The notes beneath the pieces are model-generated. The model was not told the origin of the DNA, did no database searches, and worked only from the letters and a program-made list of their open reading frames with translations. From a virus, in IMG/VR virus record IMGVR_UViG_3300007504_000030, positions 1 through 37,505 of that record: DNA of 37,505 nt, one strand, 5' to 3'. The translations under genes were made by a program, and so were the position numbers. Positions within the stretch are counted from its first letter, which is position 1, and the number at the start of each line of letters is the position of its first letter. Positions 12,435-20,073 of this stretch are shown here, piece by piece.

Positions 12435-14159
12435 TTATTGTTTACTTAAACCAAATACATTCAAGAATCCTTCAAAAAATCCTGCTGGTTCTGTCTCTAT
12501 TGATTGACTAGTATCGGTTGTGCTTGTAATTATTGAATCTAATCTTTGAGTCTTTTCTTCAGAAGTAAAACCTTTAGTGGCAAGTTCTCTAGTAATATCT
12601 TCTAATTGCTGTATTTCTGGTACAGCTTCTCTAATATCTACCCCAAGACCTGATGCTACTGGTGTAAATGATGATTCAAGATTAGTCTTTAATGGTCCTG
12701 CTTTCTCTAATACTAGCTGTTCTGCAAGCTCTAAGAATCTCTGTCTTGCATCTGCACCTGCGATTCGTCCACTAGCTACCCTGAATGGGAAGTTAGCTAC
12801 TTGTTCAAAGAATCCTTGTGCCGCCTTAACTGTTTCAAACTCTGCTGGTCTAATAACAGAACCTGGGTCAAGTATCTTTGCGATACCGTTCACAATAGCG
12901 AGGTCTCCCGCTGCGTTATTCAAATCAAATCCTACTTTGGTGTTTTGGAAGGCATTTAGGATATCTGTAAAGTCTTTGAAGCCTTGTTCTGATTTAACAG
13001 AAGTTCTTATTTTTATAATATTATTGGCTATATCTTTTTCAGTAAATCCTGCTACATCTGCTGACGGTGTGATACCAAACGCTTCTCCTCGTGTAGTTCC
13101 AAACGGAACACCTAGTGATTTAGCTTCAGATACGGATAATGGCTCAAATAGCTCTCTTTCCGCTTCTAGCTCTTTTTCAGCTCTATCCAATGCTCTTTCT
13201 ATTTGAGTTGCTTGGAATGTTCGTTCTTGACCAAATAAACTAATAGCAGTAGAAGCTGCGAATTGGGCTTGCTGTCGTGCATCTTGCTGTGCAGATTGTA
13301 GAAGTGTGAGTTTATTCACTCTTGCATTAATTCTTTTATCAAAAGCGTCACTTATATTTTGAGCCCTTTCTCGTTTAGATCCTACTGATGAGAATGGATC
13401 ATCTTGTATTCTAGCTATCTCTTCATCTCTTTCAAGTTCCAACTCTTCTATTTCATTAGCTGTACTTGTTAAAGTTTCTCTTACATCAGGAAGTCCTGTA
13501 AATTGCATCACTTGTGTAATGATATCTTGAAGAGTACCAAATGGATTTGTTTGAAATCCTTGACCTACAGCTTCACCTGATATACCGAACTGACCGAGAG
13601 TTCTATCAACCTCTGCTTCTGGTGTCGCTAAAATCTCCCCCTCTTCTGTTACTTCTGCACCTGATGGTGTGAAAAATGTTTCTGGTAATTCAGCTTCTTC
13701 AGCCGCTTCGTCAAAAGTTCTTTCTGCAAGTGGTTCTTCTTCAACAACAGGTAATTCCGCTACTTCAGGAGCCGAAACCTCTACTGTAGGAGCTTTAGCT
13801 TGCTCACCAGTCTGTTTGATAGTTTCTGTGATTGCACCCGCTCCTGCGTCTTCTGGAGCTTCTGCAGGTGCTATATTAGCTGTTGACTCTGTTGGCGTAG
13901 TAACTTCTGGTGTTGGCGATACTACATTTTGTGCTGATGGTGCAGGTTGTGGCACTGCTGATTGAACAGTTGCAGGATCTACAAGTTGATTATCTTCTGT
14001 AACAATCTGATTTTGATTCTGAATAGTTAAAGTCTCTCCTGGAAAGATAACATTAGGATCATTTGAACGAAATCCTGACACAGCAGAAGTGGGTACGTTA
14101 AAACGCTTTGCTATTGCACTTACTGTATCTCCTGCTTGTACTGTGTGTTGTATTGCCAT
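12435..14159 (-). CDS. LysM-domain virion protein (ejection protein candidate)
   Basis: Residues 4-46 form a LysM domain (HTVQAGDTVSAIAKRFNVP and an IFPGETLTI close), which binds the glycan of peptidoglycan. Residues about 60-180 are a Pro/Ala/Glu/Thr-rich linker of low complexity. The rest (about 225-574) is long charged helix. Total length is 574 aa. With a glycine-zipper protein next to it and an adaptor before it, this is best read as an internal virion protein that reaches the cell wall during DNA delivery. A tail-associated wall-binding protein is an alternative. No lytic enzyme domain is seen. Confidence 0.68.
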   Translation of the reverse strand: MAIQHTVQAGDTVSAIAKRFNVPTSAVSGFRSNDPNVIFPGETLTIQNQNQIVTEDNQLVDPATVQSAVPQPAPSAQNVVSPTPEVTTPTESTANIAPAEAPEDAGAGAITETIKQTGEQAKAPTVEVSAPEVAELPVVEEEPLAERTFDEAAEEAELPETFFTPSGAEVTEEGEILATPEAEVDRTLGQFGISGEAVGQGFQTNPFGTLQDIITQVMQFTGLPDVRETLTSTANEIEELELERDEEIARIQDDPFSSVGSKRERAQNISDAFDKRINARVNKLTLLQSAQQDARQQAQFAASTAISLFGQERTFQATQIERALDRAEKELEAERELFEPLSVSEAKSLGVPFGTTRGEAFGITPSADVAGFTEKDIANNIIKIRTSVKSEQGFKDFTDILNAFQNTKVGFDLNNAAGDLAIVNGIAKILDPGSVIRPAEFETVKAAQGFFEQVANFPFRVASGRIAGADARQRFLELAEQLVLEKAGPLKTNLESSFTPVASGLGVDIREAVPEIQQLEDITRELATKGFTSEEKTQRLDSIITSTTDTSQSIETEPAGFFEGFLNVFGLSKQ

Positions 14160-14167
14160 AATATTAC

Positions 14168-14869
14168 TTAAAATTGATCTCTTCTAAATAGTTCATCTTG
14201 TAAATCCCCGTCAACTACATTAACTCGTTTAAACATACCACCACGTGTTTTGTATGTCTTATAATTAAACTGTTCGTCAAGATAGTTTTTAAATACGTTG
14301 TCTAATATTTGTGTAGCTCTGTCATGATGAAAATTAGCTACATCTTCTTTTTTCTCTCTTAGATTAGCGTAGTACAAAACTTCTTCTACAATAGCAGAAT
14401 TACCCTCTTCATCCCCATTAGAGAAGATAGTTTGTGCTGTATCATCAGTAACATCTATAGGAACAGGTGCAATTTGAGCCCAAGCTGTTAGTGTGCCTGA
14501 AGCGTCAGTATTAGTATTAATAAATACAGTTCTACCAAAGTCAGAGAAGATTTTATCTGTACTTGATTCCTCATCTTCTTTAAATATCTGATAATCTTCA
14601 AAAGTAACTTTTTCAAAGCGTTTACCACCTATTTGTAGTATTCTTATAGCGTCAGCTTTGATTCCTTCAAAGTTCCACTCTTCATTTGCTGAAGTGTATG
14701 TAGTTTTTACTCTACCCTCTGAGAAAGGCCATTTTCTGTAAGATGTAGCCCAACGTTCTGCTTGTTGAATCCAATCATCTAAAATAGCATCAGTATAAAA
14801 TGCAGAGGATGTTGCTATCCCTAGTTTTACTATTACGTCTGTTTTTATATCATTAAAATTTACTAACAT
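14168..14869 (-). CDS. head-to-tail adaptor protein
   Basis: The 233-aa protein opens NFNDIKTDVIVKLGIA, then DDWIQQAERWATSYRKWPF near residues 30-48. The rest is beta-rich and it ends with a helical tail. A helical start with the W...WPF signature followed by a beta domain is the usual form of podovirus adaptors (P22 gp4 / T7 tubular-A-like), which bind beneath the portal and connect it to the tail nozzle. It is longer than P22 gp4. The position between the propeller-like tail protein and ejection-type proteins is consistent. Confidence 0.62.
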   Translation of the reverse strand: MLVNFNDIKTDVIVKLGIATSSAFYTDAILDDWIQQAERWATSYRKWPFSEGRVKTTYTSANEEWNFEGIKADAIRILQIGGKRFEKVTFEDYQIFKEDEESSTDKIFSDFGRTVFINTNTDASGTLTAWAQIAPVPIDVTDDTAQTIFSNGDEEGNSAIVEEVLYYANLREKKEDVANFHHDRATQILDNVFKNYLDEQFNYKTYKTRGGMFKRVNVVDGDLQDELFRRDQF

Positions 14870-14870
14870 A

Positions 14871-15092
14871 TTATATTGAAGTTAAACTTACTTGATTCCA
14901 TTGTGTATTAACTGTGTCATAAAAGTATGCTGATGTACTTCCACCTGCTCTTACTAATACTACTTGTTGTGAAAGTTTTTTAGGTGTATAAGTCGGTGCT
15001 TCTGTAAGAGTTTCTACAAACCCTTCTACATTTAAGATGTGATTCTCATTTGGAACTTCAGGAGCTGGACTATTTTGCAGGGGTTGAGTCAT
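14871..15092 (-). CDS. hypothetical small virion-module protein
   Basis: The 73-aa product has a Pro/Asn-rich start (NSPAPEVPNENH) and a beta-rich end (QQVVLVRAGGSTSAYFYDT). It overlaps the tail protein gene by 23 bases and ends one base before the adaptor start, so it is translated as part of that unit. The end resembles the short beta repeats used as trimeric or collar decorations, but no family is recognised. Confidence 0.65.
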   Translation of the reverse strand: MTQPLQNSPAPEVPNENHILNVEGFVETLTEAPTYTPKKLSQQVVLVRAGGSTSAYFYDTVNTQWNQVSLTSI

Positions 15093-16449
15093 ATTTTATT
15101 CTAAATAACTTATAAGCTAAGGTGTCTTGTGACGGTACTAATTTAAACTGAAAGAAGTCAACTGTTTCAGTATAATCAAACTCTGATTTTACTGCTTCTT
15201 GATTTACATAACTTCGGGTTTCTATAAAATTGTCTGTATCTTCTGTATCTCTTGAAGAGAGTGAGAAGCTTGTTGTTCCTGCTGAATTAGTAACATCATG
15301 TATGATATCAATACCATTCATTTGAGTTTTACTCTCAAAAGCGATTCTATTTGATAAGAATTGACCTGTTACACCTTGATTGTCATAATCTACTTCTTCT
15401 AAGTTACCAGCGGTGCCGTCTTCATACGCTATTAGAAGCACGTTGTCTCCTTTATAAGCAATATGATCTATATTACTTGAATTAGTAGCATTGTGATAAA
15501 GCTTCCAGAATACTCTACCTGCACCTAGATCTCCGTATGCTACACCATTTAATCCGTCTCTATACACTACTATATCTTCCATATTAGTGATGTTTTGACT
15601 ATAGGTGGTTGTAGAAGTCTCTAGATTTTTAAGAAATTGCAAACCATTTCCGTCAAAGAAGCCGAAGTTTTTACCCCATGTTGTGAATACGGTTCCTGCT
15701 ACTGTTCTTGTACCTTCTACTTGTGCTTCTATCTCTACTTCACGTGTCCAACCGTCTATTGAAGCTCCTCGTAGTGTTGGATCACAGTAATACACTTTCG
15801 CAGTTCCATTTCGTGTATGTCCGAAGTCTGCTGTACCACCTGTGAAAGCAAGGAGTGTAGTTCCATTAGGATGCTTTCTTAGAGAAGTGATATTTTGACC
15901 TGCAGGAAGCGTAAATGCTGTTCCTGAAGTTGTGCCGTCATAGAATAAGACTAAGTTTTTATCTCCTATAAATAATTCTTTCTCAACAACTTCTACAGGA
16001 TGACGATAAGATGAGTCAAGACCACTCCACCAATCTTCTGTAATAGTTCCCATATCATTATCAAACTGACCTACTGTTGTCTTTGAAGTGAAATAGAAGT
16101 TTCCGTCTACGAATGGAATCATATCAGTAGTCCCTAACTGATATTCATAATTGGCTGCGGCCGCTTGTCGTTCTGTGAATGTAGCACCATTTAAAGTGTA
16201 AAAACCACCCTCGTCATCTACTAAATATCTGTCATTCCCTGTAACAGCAGGATCAACACATGAAGCTATTATAGTTCCTGAGAGTGTTGCACCACCCCTG
16301 TCTGTTGGTGCTTCTGCAAAGCTTACATGACCTCGTTTCAGCGTAAGATTTAAATGTCTACTAGACGGACTAAAACCACCGTCAGTTAAATAATCTTCTG
16401 AACTTTCTCCTCTTACTATATCACTTGGTTTTATATTGATTGTGGCCAT
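15070..16449 (-). CDS. tail protein, probable beta-propeller nozzle
   Basis: The 459-aa protein is almost all beta structure with repeated blade-like units (FVDGNFYFTS, KELFIGDKNLVLFYDG, GKNFGFFDGNGLQFL, YKGDNVLLIAYEDG). These are short strand, turn, strand patterns of the kind found in podovirus tail nozzle proteins (P22 gp10, T7 gp12). In those, a propeller platform extends the adaptor. No transmembrane or catalytic motif is present. It lies between an unknown gene and the adaptor gene. Confidence in virion role is high, in exact role moderate. Confidence 0.62.
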   Translation of the reverse strand: MATINIKPSDIVRGESSEDYLTDGGFSPSSRHLNLTLKRGHVSFAEAPTDRGGATLSGTIIASCVDPAVTGNDRYLVDDEGGFYTLNGATFTERQAAAANYEYQLGTTDMIPFVDGNFYFTSKTTVGQFDNDMGTITEDWWSGLDSSYRHPVEVVEKELFIGDKNLVLFYDGTTSGTAFTLPAGQNITSLRKHPNGTTLLAFTGGTADFGHTRNGTAKVYYCDPTLRGASIDGWTREVEIEAQVEGTRTVAGTVFTTWGKNFGFFDGNGLQFLKNLETSTTTYSQNITNMEDIVVYRDGLNGVAYGDLGAGRVFWKLYHNATNSSNIDHIAYKGDNVLLIAYEDGTAGNLEEVDYDNQGVTGQFLSNRIAFESKTQMNGIDIIHDVTNSAGTTSFSLSSRDTEDTDNFIETRSYVNQEAVKSEFDYTETVDFFQFKLVPSQDTLAYKLFRIKYDSTPAK

Positions 16450-16553
16450 ATTTTTCTTCTTTGTCTGTGAAATGAACAGAAATTACTTTTTGTTTTCTCT
16501 GGAAGTTCTATTCCACATTGTTTACATGTTTTTGTTGTTCTTGTAGTTTTCAT
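16431..16553 (-). CDS. 40-aa zinc-finger-like protein
   Basis: The frame begins at ATG 16553-16551, which overlaps the previous stop as TAATG, and ends TAA at 16431-16433 inside the start of the tail gene. The product is basic and reads MKTTRTTKTCKQCG, then CSFHRQRRK; Cys10, Cys13, Cys26 and His29 make a classical C2-C-H zinc knuckle. Small single-knuckle proteins of this type occur in phage structural regions but their role is not known. The double overlap argues for real translation. Confidence 0.6.
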   Translation of the reverse strand: MKTTRTTKTCKQCGIELPEKTKSNFCSFHRQRRKIWPQSI

Positions 16554-17311
16554 TAGTAGTCAAATTTATCTAAATCTACTTTAAAATATTTGCCTCTAAA
16601 GTAATACTTGTCTGCTTTAGTTAATTTAACTCTATTCCATCTTATTTCCCTAAACAAAGCATTGAATTGACGTCTAATACTCTCATCTTGAAGCAATACT
16701 CCGATAATTCTACGAAATAGACGCTGTCTTTCTTTCATATCACCTATTATTTCTGCATTTTCTAACCATGGGAGTGCTTTTATGAAGCATTTAGCAGGGT
16801 TGAAGAATGTTAGAAGAGGTAAATACGAAGCTAGCCATTGAAGTCTAAAGCGGTATGAATCATCTTCTTGTAAGATAAAAGTGATTAGATCACGTAATTC
16901 GTCATGTCCTTTTACTGATTTAGACCATGCTCTATGTATTTCTCTGACAGATTTAACCATTTTTTGTGGTGGTAATCTGTCATACTCAGTATCTTTCATT
17001 AGTTCATAGATATTTTCTAGCGGTTTACGAACATTAAATGGCTCATTTGTTTCTAAATTAGACCAATTATCGTTAAATATCTGATTCTTTACTTCATGTT
17101 TTAACTTAGAGAGTGACCCATACAAGAGCCAACCACGAGGAAAGCCAGGAAAAGTATATTTCTCTCCATCCATTTTCATGACAGTTACACCATCTATTTC
17201 AGTAACTTTTGCTTGAACGGCATTGGCGTGTTTCCAATATTTCACCATCTCCATTGAAGCAGGAGTCTTTTTCAAGATTTTAAAGAACAATCGTTTGAGT
17301 TTTATTATCAT
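16553..17311 (-). CDS. hypothetical protein between coat and tail genes
   Basis: The 252-aa product is basic at the N-terminus (MIIKLKRLFFKILKK), has a proline/aromatic segment (YTFPGFPRGWLLYG) and a helical C-terminal half with FRLQWLASYLPLLTFF and many Arg pairs (RQRLFRRIIGVLL). No family is recognised and no catalytic motif is visible. It follows the coat gene with a 130-base gap. The start codon lies only 13 bases past a compact RNA structure (17325-17383) and has no Shine-Dalgarno, so translation may be controlled by that structure. Confidence 0.72.
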   Translation of the reverse strand: MIIKLKRLFFKILKKTPASMEMVKYWKHANAVQAKVTEIDGVTVMKMDGEKYTFPGFPRGWLLYGSLSKLKHEVKNQIFNDNWSNLETNEPFNVRKPLENIYELMKDTEYDRLPPQKMVKSVREIHRAWSKSVKGHDELRDLITFILQEDDSYRFRLQWLASYLPLLTFFNPAKCFIKALPWLENAEIIGDMKERQRLFRRIIGVLLQDESIRRQFNALFREIRWNRVKLTKADKYYFRGKYFKVDLDKFDY

Positions 17312-17324
17312 AAATAATTGGGTT

Positions 17325-17383
17325 GCTCATTCCCTGACGTGTGTGGAATATTCTCCGTCAGGTAAATATTCCACAGAACGAGC
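17325..17383 (-). ncRNA. compact 59-nt RNA structure with interleaved helices
   Basis: Read on the minus strand, three helices use nearly every base: an outer 8-bp stem (17376-17383 with 17325-17332), an 11-bp stem (17365-17375 with 17342-17352) and a 7-bp stem (17356-17362 with 17333-17339). The inner two alternate, so they form either a pseudoknot or two exclusive hairpins. The outer stem has one wobble (17379-17329), G-U only in leftward RNA. The joining segments are 2, 3 and 2 nt; two nt is short to cross an 11-bp stem, which favours a switch or partial opening. It lies 3' of the coat gene and just before the next start. Confidence 0.65.
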
Positions 17384-17402
17384 TATTAAACTAATAACCA
17401 TT

Positions 17403-17428
17403 ATCCCTTTGATTTAGAAAGTAGGGAT
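17403..17428 (-). other. hairpin ATCCCT/AGGGAT in the coat 3' untranslated region
   Basis: Six base pairs with a 14-nt loop lie between the coat stop (17442) and the 59-nt structure. There is no T-run, so it is not an intrinsic terminator; it could protect the abundant coat message. Confidence 0.35.
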
Positions 17429-17441
17429 CACACTTCCTTTA

Positions 17442-18764
17442 CTAGAAACTACCGTATAGAATAGCACCAAGCTTCCTAGAGTAATCAGGTACTTTCGCTC
17501 CGTAGAGGAATAGTCCTTGATACTTCTTAGCAAACTGATTTTCAGCGTCCACAACACGTGACTCACTCCACTTATCTGCGAATGTGACGAAACCTATGTG
17601 GTTCGCTGGAATCTGATATCCACTTACTCCAGTAGTTAGAGCTAGATCTCCACCAAAACCTGCCGCAGTTCCACGACCTGTTCTTGTAGATACTCTTGCT
17701 CCCGCCGCTGAATGGATGTCAAATCCACCGAATCGCATGACACGACCATTAAGAACTGTACCAGAGAAGATCTCTGCAATTCCTGTTGGTTGTAGTTCAG
17801 ATGCTTGACGAAGCATGGTGATTCCAGATGGTGGCACGGTGATCTTACGAGCTTCCATAGGAACCTCGTTTTCATCTAACACTTCTGCAAGAAGAGTAGT
17901 CTGATCGTAAATTGTTGAAGCTGTTACTGCTGTTGCAATAGCGGCCTGAATTTCCCAACCTAGACTTGCCATTGTTAGAAGTGATGCATTTCCGTCCCCA
18001 TATTTAGGGAATGAGATTCCATCGCCTCCGAACAATCCACGAAGTGTGTGACCTTCCTCAAAGTCTGAACCACTTACTGCTTCATCCCACTCTGTAAGCG
18101 TTGCCGCTATAGAGCTTGTTACTCCTGATATTCTATACCATGGAGAAACGAATGCCGCTGTAGAAACAAGACGACAACCTTTATACAGGTCACTGCCTTC
18201 AAATCCAGTCATGTAAGTAAGACCATCTCTTGGGTTTTCCCAAGGAGATACTCCGCCTCCGTTTACTACGTTAGTTGAAATCGTAATCGTACCACCTGTT
18301 GCAGTAGTAGCGATAGATGCCATAGTTTGACCAGAACCTCTAACAAAGAGATCTGTACCAATCCAGTTACCTGCTTTAGCTTCTTCTGCGGTCTTATTCA
18401 ATACATATGTATCAATTTCTCGCTCCAAAACTTTAGCAGAGTTTTCTAGAAGGTTCTCGGGGATATCTCCACCATATGTGAACAAGTCCTCAAGTCGGTC
18501 AAGAGAGAAGTTGTAGTATCGTCTTTTCTCAACAATAAGCTGATCTTCATGATCAACAATAGTTTCCGAATTCATATCGTTACCTACTGTATAATCAGAA
18601 AGAAGAATATCGTTAAGGAAAGAGAGGATATTTACTCTATCTCCTGGCTTTTTGATTTCGCCTTCATAGTTACGGTTTGCAATAGCGTCAACAACTGCGT
18701 TCTGGTATACTCTTTCAAGCACTTTAGAAGCAAATTGTTCACCAAAATTACTTAATGTAGCCAT
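17442..18764 (-). CDS. major capsid protein (P22 coat-like, HK97 fold)
   Basis: The 440-aa protein resembles P22 gp5 in length (430 aa) and plan. A helical start (SNFGEQFASKVLERVYQNAV) is followed by an E-loop/spine region with DRVNILSFLNDILLSDYT and YYNFSLDRLEDLFTYG, a Gly/Ser/Thr-rich insertion-like middle (residues 130-220), then KITVPPSGITMLRQ and a beta-rich end. It follows the scaffold gene directly, as in P22. No Shine-Dalgarno is seen; expression probably depends on the promoter at 19746-19774. The long structured 3' untranslated region may stabilise the message. Confidence 0.82.
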   Translation of the reverse strand: MATLSNFGEQFASKVLERVYQNAVVDAIANRNYEGEIKKPGDRVNILSFLNDILLSDYTVGNDMNSETIVDHEDQLIVEKRRYYNFSLDRLEDLFTYGGDIPENLLENSAKVLEREIDTYVLNKTAEEAKAGNWIGTDLFVRGSGQTMASIATTATGGTITISTNVVNGGGVSPWENPRDGLTYMTGFEGSDLYKGCRLVSTAAFVSPWYRISGVTSSIAATLTEWDEAVSGSDFEEGHTLRGLFGGDGISFPKYGDGNASLLTMASLGWEIQAAIATAVTASTIYDQTTLLAEVLDENEVPMEARKITVPPSGITMLRQASELQPTGIAEIFSGTVLNGRVMRFGGFDIHSAAGARVSTRTGRGTAAGFGGDLALTTGVSGYQIPANHIGFVTFADKWSESRVVDAENQFAKKYQGLFLYGAKVPDYSRKLGAILYGSF

Positions 18765-18803
18765 TATCTAAAATCGTTTGAAGTTCTTTCTGCGACCAAT
18801 AGT

Positions 18804-19427
18804 CTATTTTTTGAATTTAATTTGACCTTTCTTCACCATCTCACGATACTTTTTACCGTCAGTTTTGCGAAGATTCTCAACATCCTCAACAGACATACCA
18901 GATGTTTGAGGAGCTTTATTACCACCTGTGACTTTCTCTAAACCTTTACGTTTAGTCTCTAATAGACCTTTGTCTACTAGGAAAGCTTTAGCGGCCGTTT
19001 CAAGCTTCATACCCTTATTTTCTGGATCCTCACGATACTTATCAAAATCGTCCCATGATTCTTCCAGTTGAGGGTATTTCTTAACCAACTTACTTTGTCC
19101 TAGCTCTGATTCAACATCAGAAAGTCTAGTTTTCAGTCCGCTAACCTCTTCATCTTCATTTTCAGAAGAACTTTCGTTACCTTGTAATTCTTCACGAAGA
19201 GTTTTATTCTCCGTTTCCGCTTTCTTAGCTCTCTCAAAATTTTGAGAACTAACATCAGCGTTCTTTTTGAGTTCATCAAGTTCAGCTTTTGAAATCTCCA
19301 CCTTTTCAGGTGTTTCTTCAACAACTATCTCCTCTTTGTTCTCAACGACAACTTCAGATTTCTCTTCAGTTGACTCTTCGTCAGGGTTTTTTTGAGCTTC
19401 CTGTTGCTCTTCAATGTTTTTTGCCAT
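18804..19427 (-). CDS. scaffolding protein
   Basis: The 207-aa product is acidic and helical. The N-terminal half is Glu-rich (EESTEEKSEVVVENKEEIVV), a coiled-coil middle runs near residues 45-115 (ELDELKKNADVSSQNFERAKK) and the short C-terminus is basic (KYREMVKKGQIKFKK). An acidic coiled coil with a basic helical tail that binds the coat, encoded immediately before the coat gene, is the hallmark of a P22-type internal scaffold. It would be expelled before packaging. Confidence 0.8.
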   Translation of the reverse strand: MAKNIEEQQEAQKNPDEESTEEKSEVVVENKEEIVVEETPEKVEISKAELDELKKNADVSSQNFERAKKAETENKTLREELQGNESSSENEDEEVSGLKTRLSDVESELGQSKLVKKYPQLEESWDDFDKYREDPENKGMKLETAAKAFLVDKGLLETKRKGLEKVTGGNKAPQTSGMSVEDVENLRKTDGKKYREMVKKGQIKFKK

Positions 19428-19484
19428 TTTATGAGATGGTTACTCTAATAAAGTACGTGTGTAGGATGCACGCCCCCCGTAAGT

Positions 19485-19661
19485 TTACTTACTTTTAGCC
19501 CCATTTATTGGACTACCGAAAACATCATCAGATCCAGCGTTTGGTTCATGACCAACTTGTGTATCTGTGACTTTTCTTTCAGCTACTTTGTTTGGTTTTA
19601 GATTACCTGCAAAGTTAGCTCCTTTTATCTTGAAATCTTTTGATGTGTTTCCAAATGACAT
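19485..19661 (-). CDS. hypothetical 58-aa protein before the scaffold gene
   Basis: The frame runs from ATG 19661 to TAA 19485-19487. The polar product (MSFGNTSKDFKIKGANF, ending FGSPINGAKSK) has no cysteines, no membrane segment and a Gly/Asn-rich character; it may be a small virion or assembly protein. It is the first gene after the promoter-terminator unit at 19682-19774, so any RNA polymerase reading through that terminator translates it first. Confidence 0.6.
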   Translation of the reverse strand: MSFGNTSKDFKIKGANFAGNLKPNKVAERKVTDTQVGHEPNAGSDDVFGSPINGAKSK

Positions 19662-19681
19662 GATTTTATATTGTTAATTAA

Positions 19682-19717
19682 TAAAAAGACGAGAACTCTT
19701 TACAGAATTCCCGCCTT
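19682..19717 (-). terminator. strong intrinsic terminator just downstream of a promoter
   Basis: On the minus strand a 14-bp stem (19704-19717 with 19686-19699, three G-U wobbles) is capped by GTAA, a GNRA tetraloop, and followed by TTTTTATT. It starts about 22 nt after the predicted transcription start of the promoter at 19746-19774. It is related in sequence to the one at 25984-26019. Confidence 0.85.
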
Positions 19718-19745
19718 TGTTTGGTTAGGGTATTTAATTATTTTC

Positions 19746-19774
19746 AGTGTAGTCTATTTCAGTAAATTTGTCAA
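19746..19774 (-). promoter_or_regulatory. leftward late promoter (TTGACA-17-TACACT)
   Basis: Perfect -35 TTGACA at 19769-19774, 17-base spacer, -10 TACACT at 19746-19751. It lies in the last codons of the upstream gene and serves the scaffold-coat unit. The segment after it, containing ACCCTAACC, is shared with the portal promoter. Confidence 0.75.
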
Positions 19775-20071
19775 GTATTCTATCAAACTTTCTCTTTCAG
19801 TCTGCGGTGCATTGATTACACCTCGTATTTTCTTATATATTGCGTGTTGTAATGTCAGTTTGGCTGTCTTATCATTAGACATATCTACATCACCAAATTG
19901 TGTCTCTATTGCTCCAATAGCTCCGTCACAGAACTCAGTTATATCCTTTATAGTAAGTTCTTCCTTATTCAATACTTTCTGCCAATTATCAAACTCAACT
20001 CTCTCATCTTCGGTAAGTTCTGTAACGTCTTTTATCCCTCTTTTTTTAAGTAATTTTGATAGTATATTCAT
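19754..20071 (-). CDS. hypothetical helical protein (105 aa)
   Basis: Starting at ATG 20071 (an upstream TTG is less likely), the product is acidic-basic mixed helix: KLLKKRGIKDVTELTEDERVE, then DNWQKVLNKEELTIKD and ERESLIEYLTNLL. The central helices with DITEFCDGAIGAIE recall small proteins encoded after fibre genes that assist assembly, but no motif confirms this. The start is two bases past the fibre gene stop, so it is coupled. Its last codons contain the -35 region of the scaffold-coat promoter. Confidence 0.68.
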   Translation of the reverse strand: MNILSKLLKKRGIKDVTELTEDERVEFDNWQKVLNKEELTIKDITEFCDGAIGAIETQFGDVDMSNDKTAKLTLQHAIYKKIRGVINAPQTERESLIEYLTNLLK

Positions 20072-20073
20072 AA

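Noticed and set aside
12577-13206. Plus-strand frame of 209 codons opposite the LysM protein
   Set aside because: Ser/Ala/Asn-rich antisense shadow; the coding-strand product is a coherent helical protein.
13669-13965. Plus-strand frame of 98 codons opposite the LysM protein
   Set aside because: It is a Ser/Ala/Gly-rich mirror of the Pro/Ala/Glu linker, with no leader signal.
17325-17383. Programmed frameshift signal
   Set aside because: The structure looks like a frameshift pseudoknot, but it lies 59 bases after the coat stop codon with no slippery heptamer or overlapping frame.
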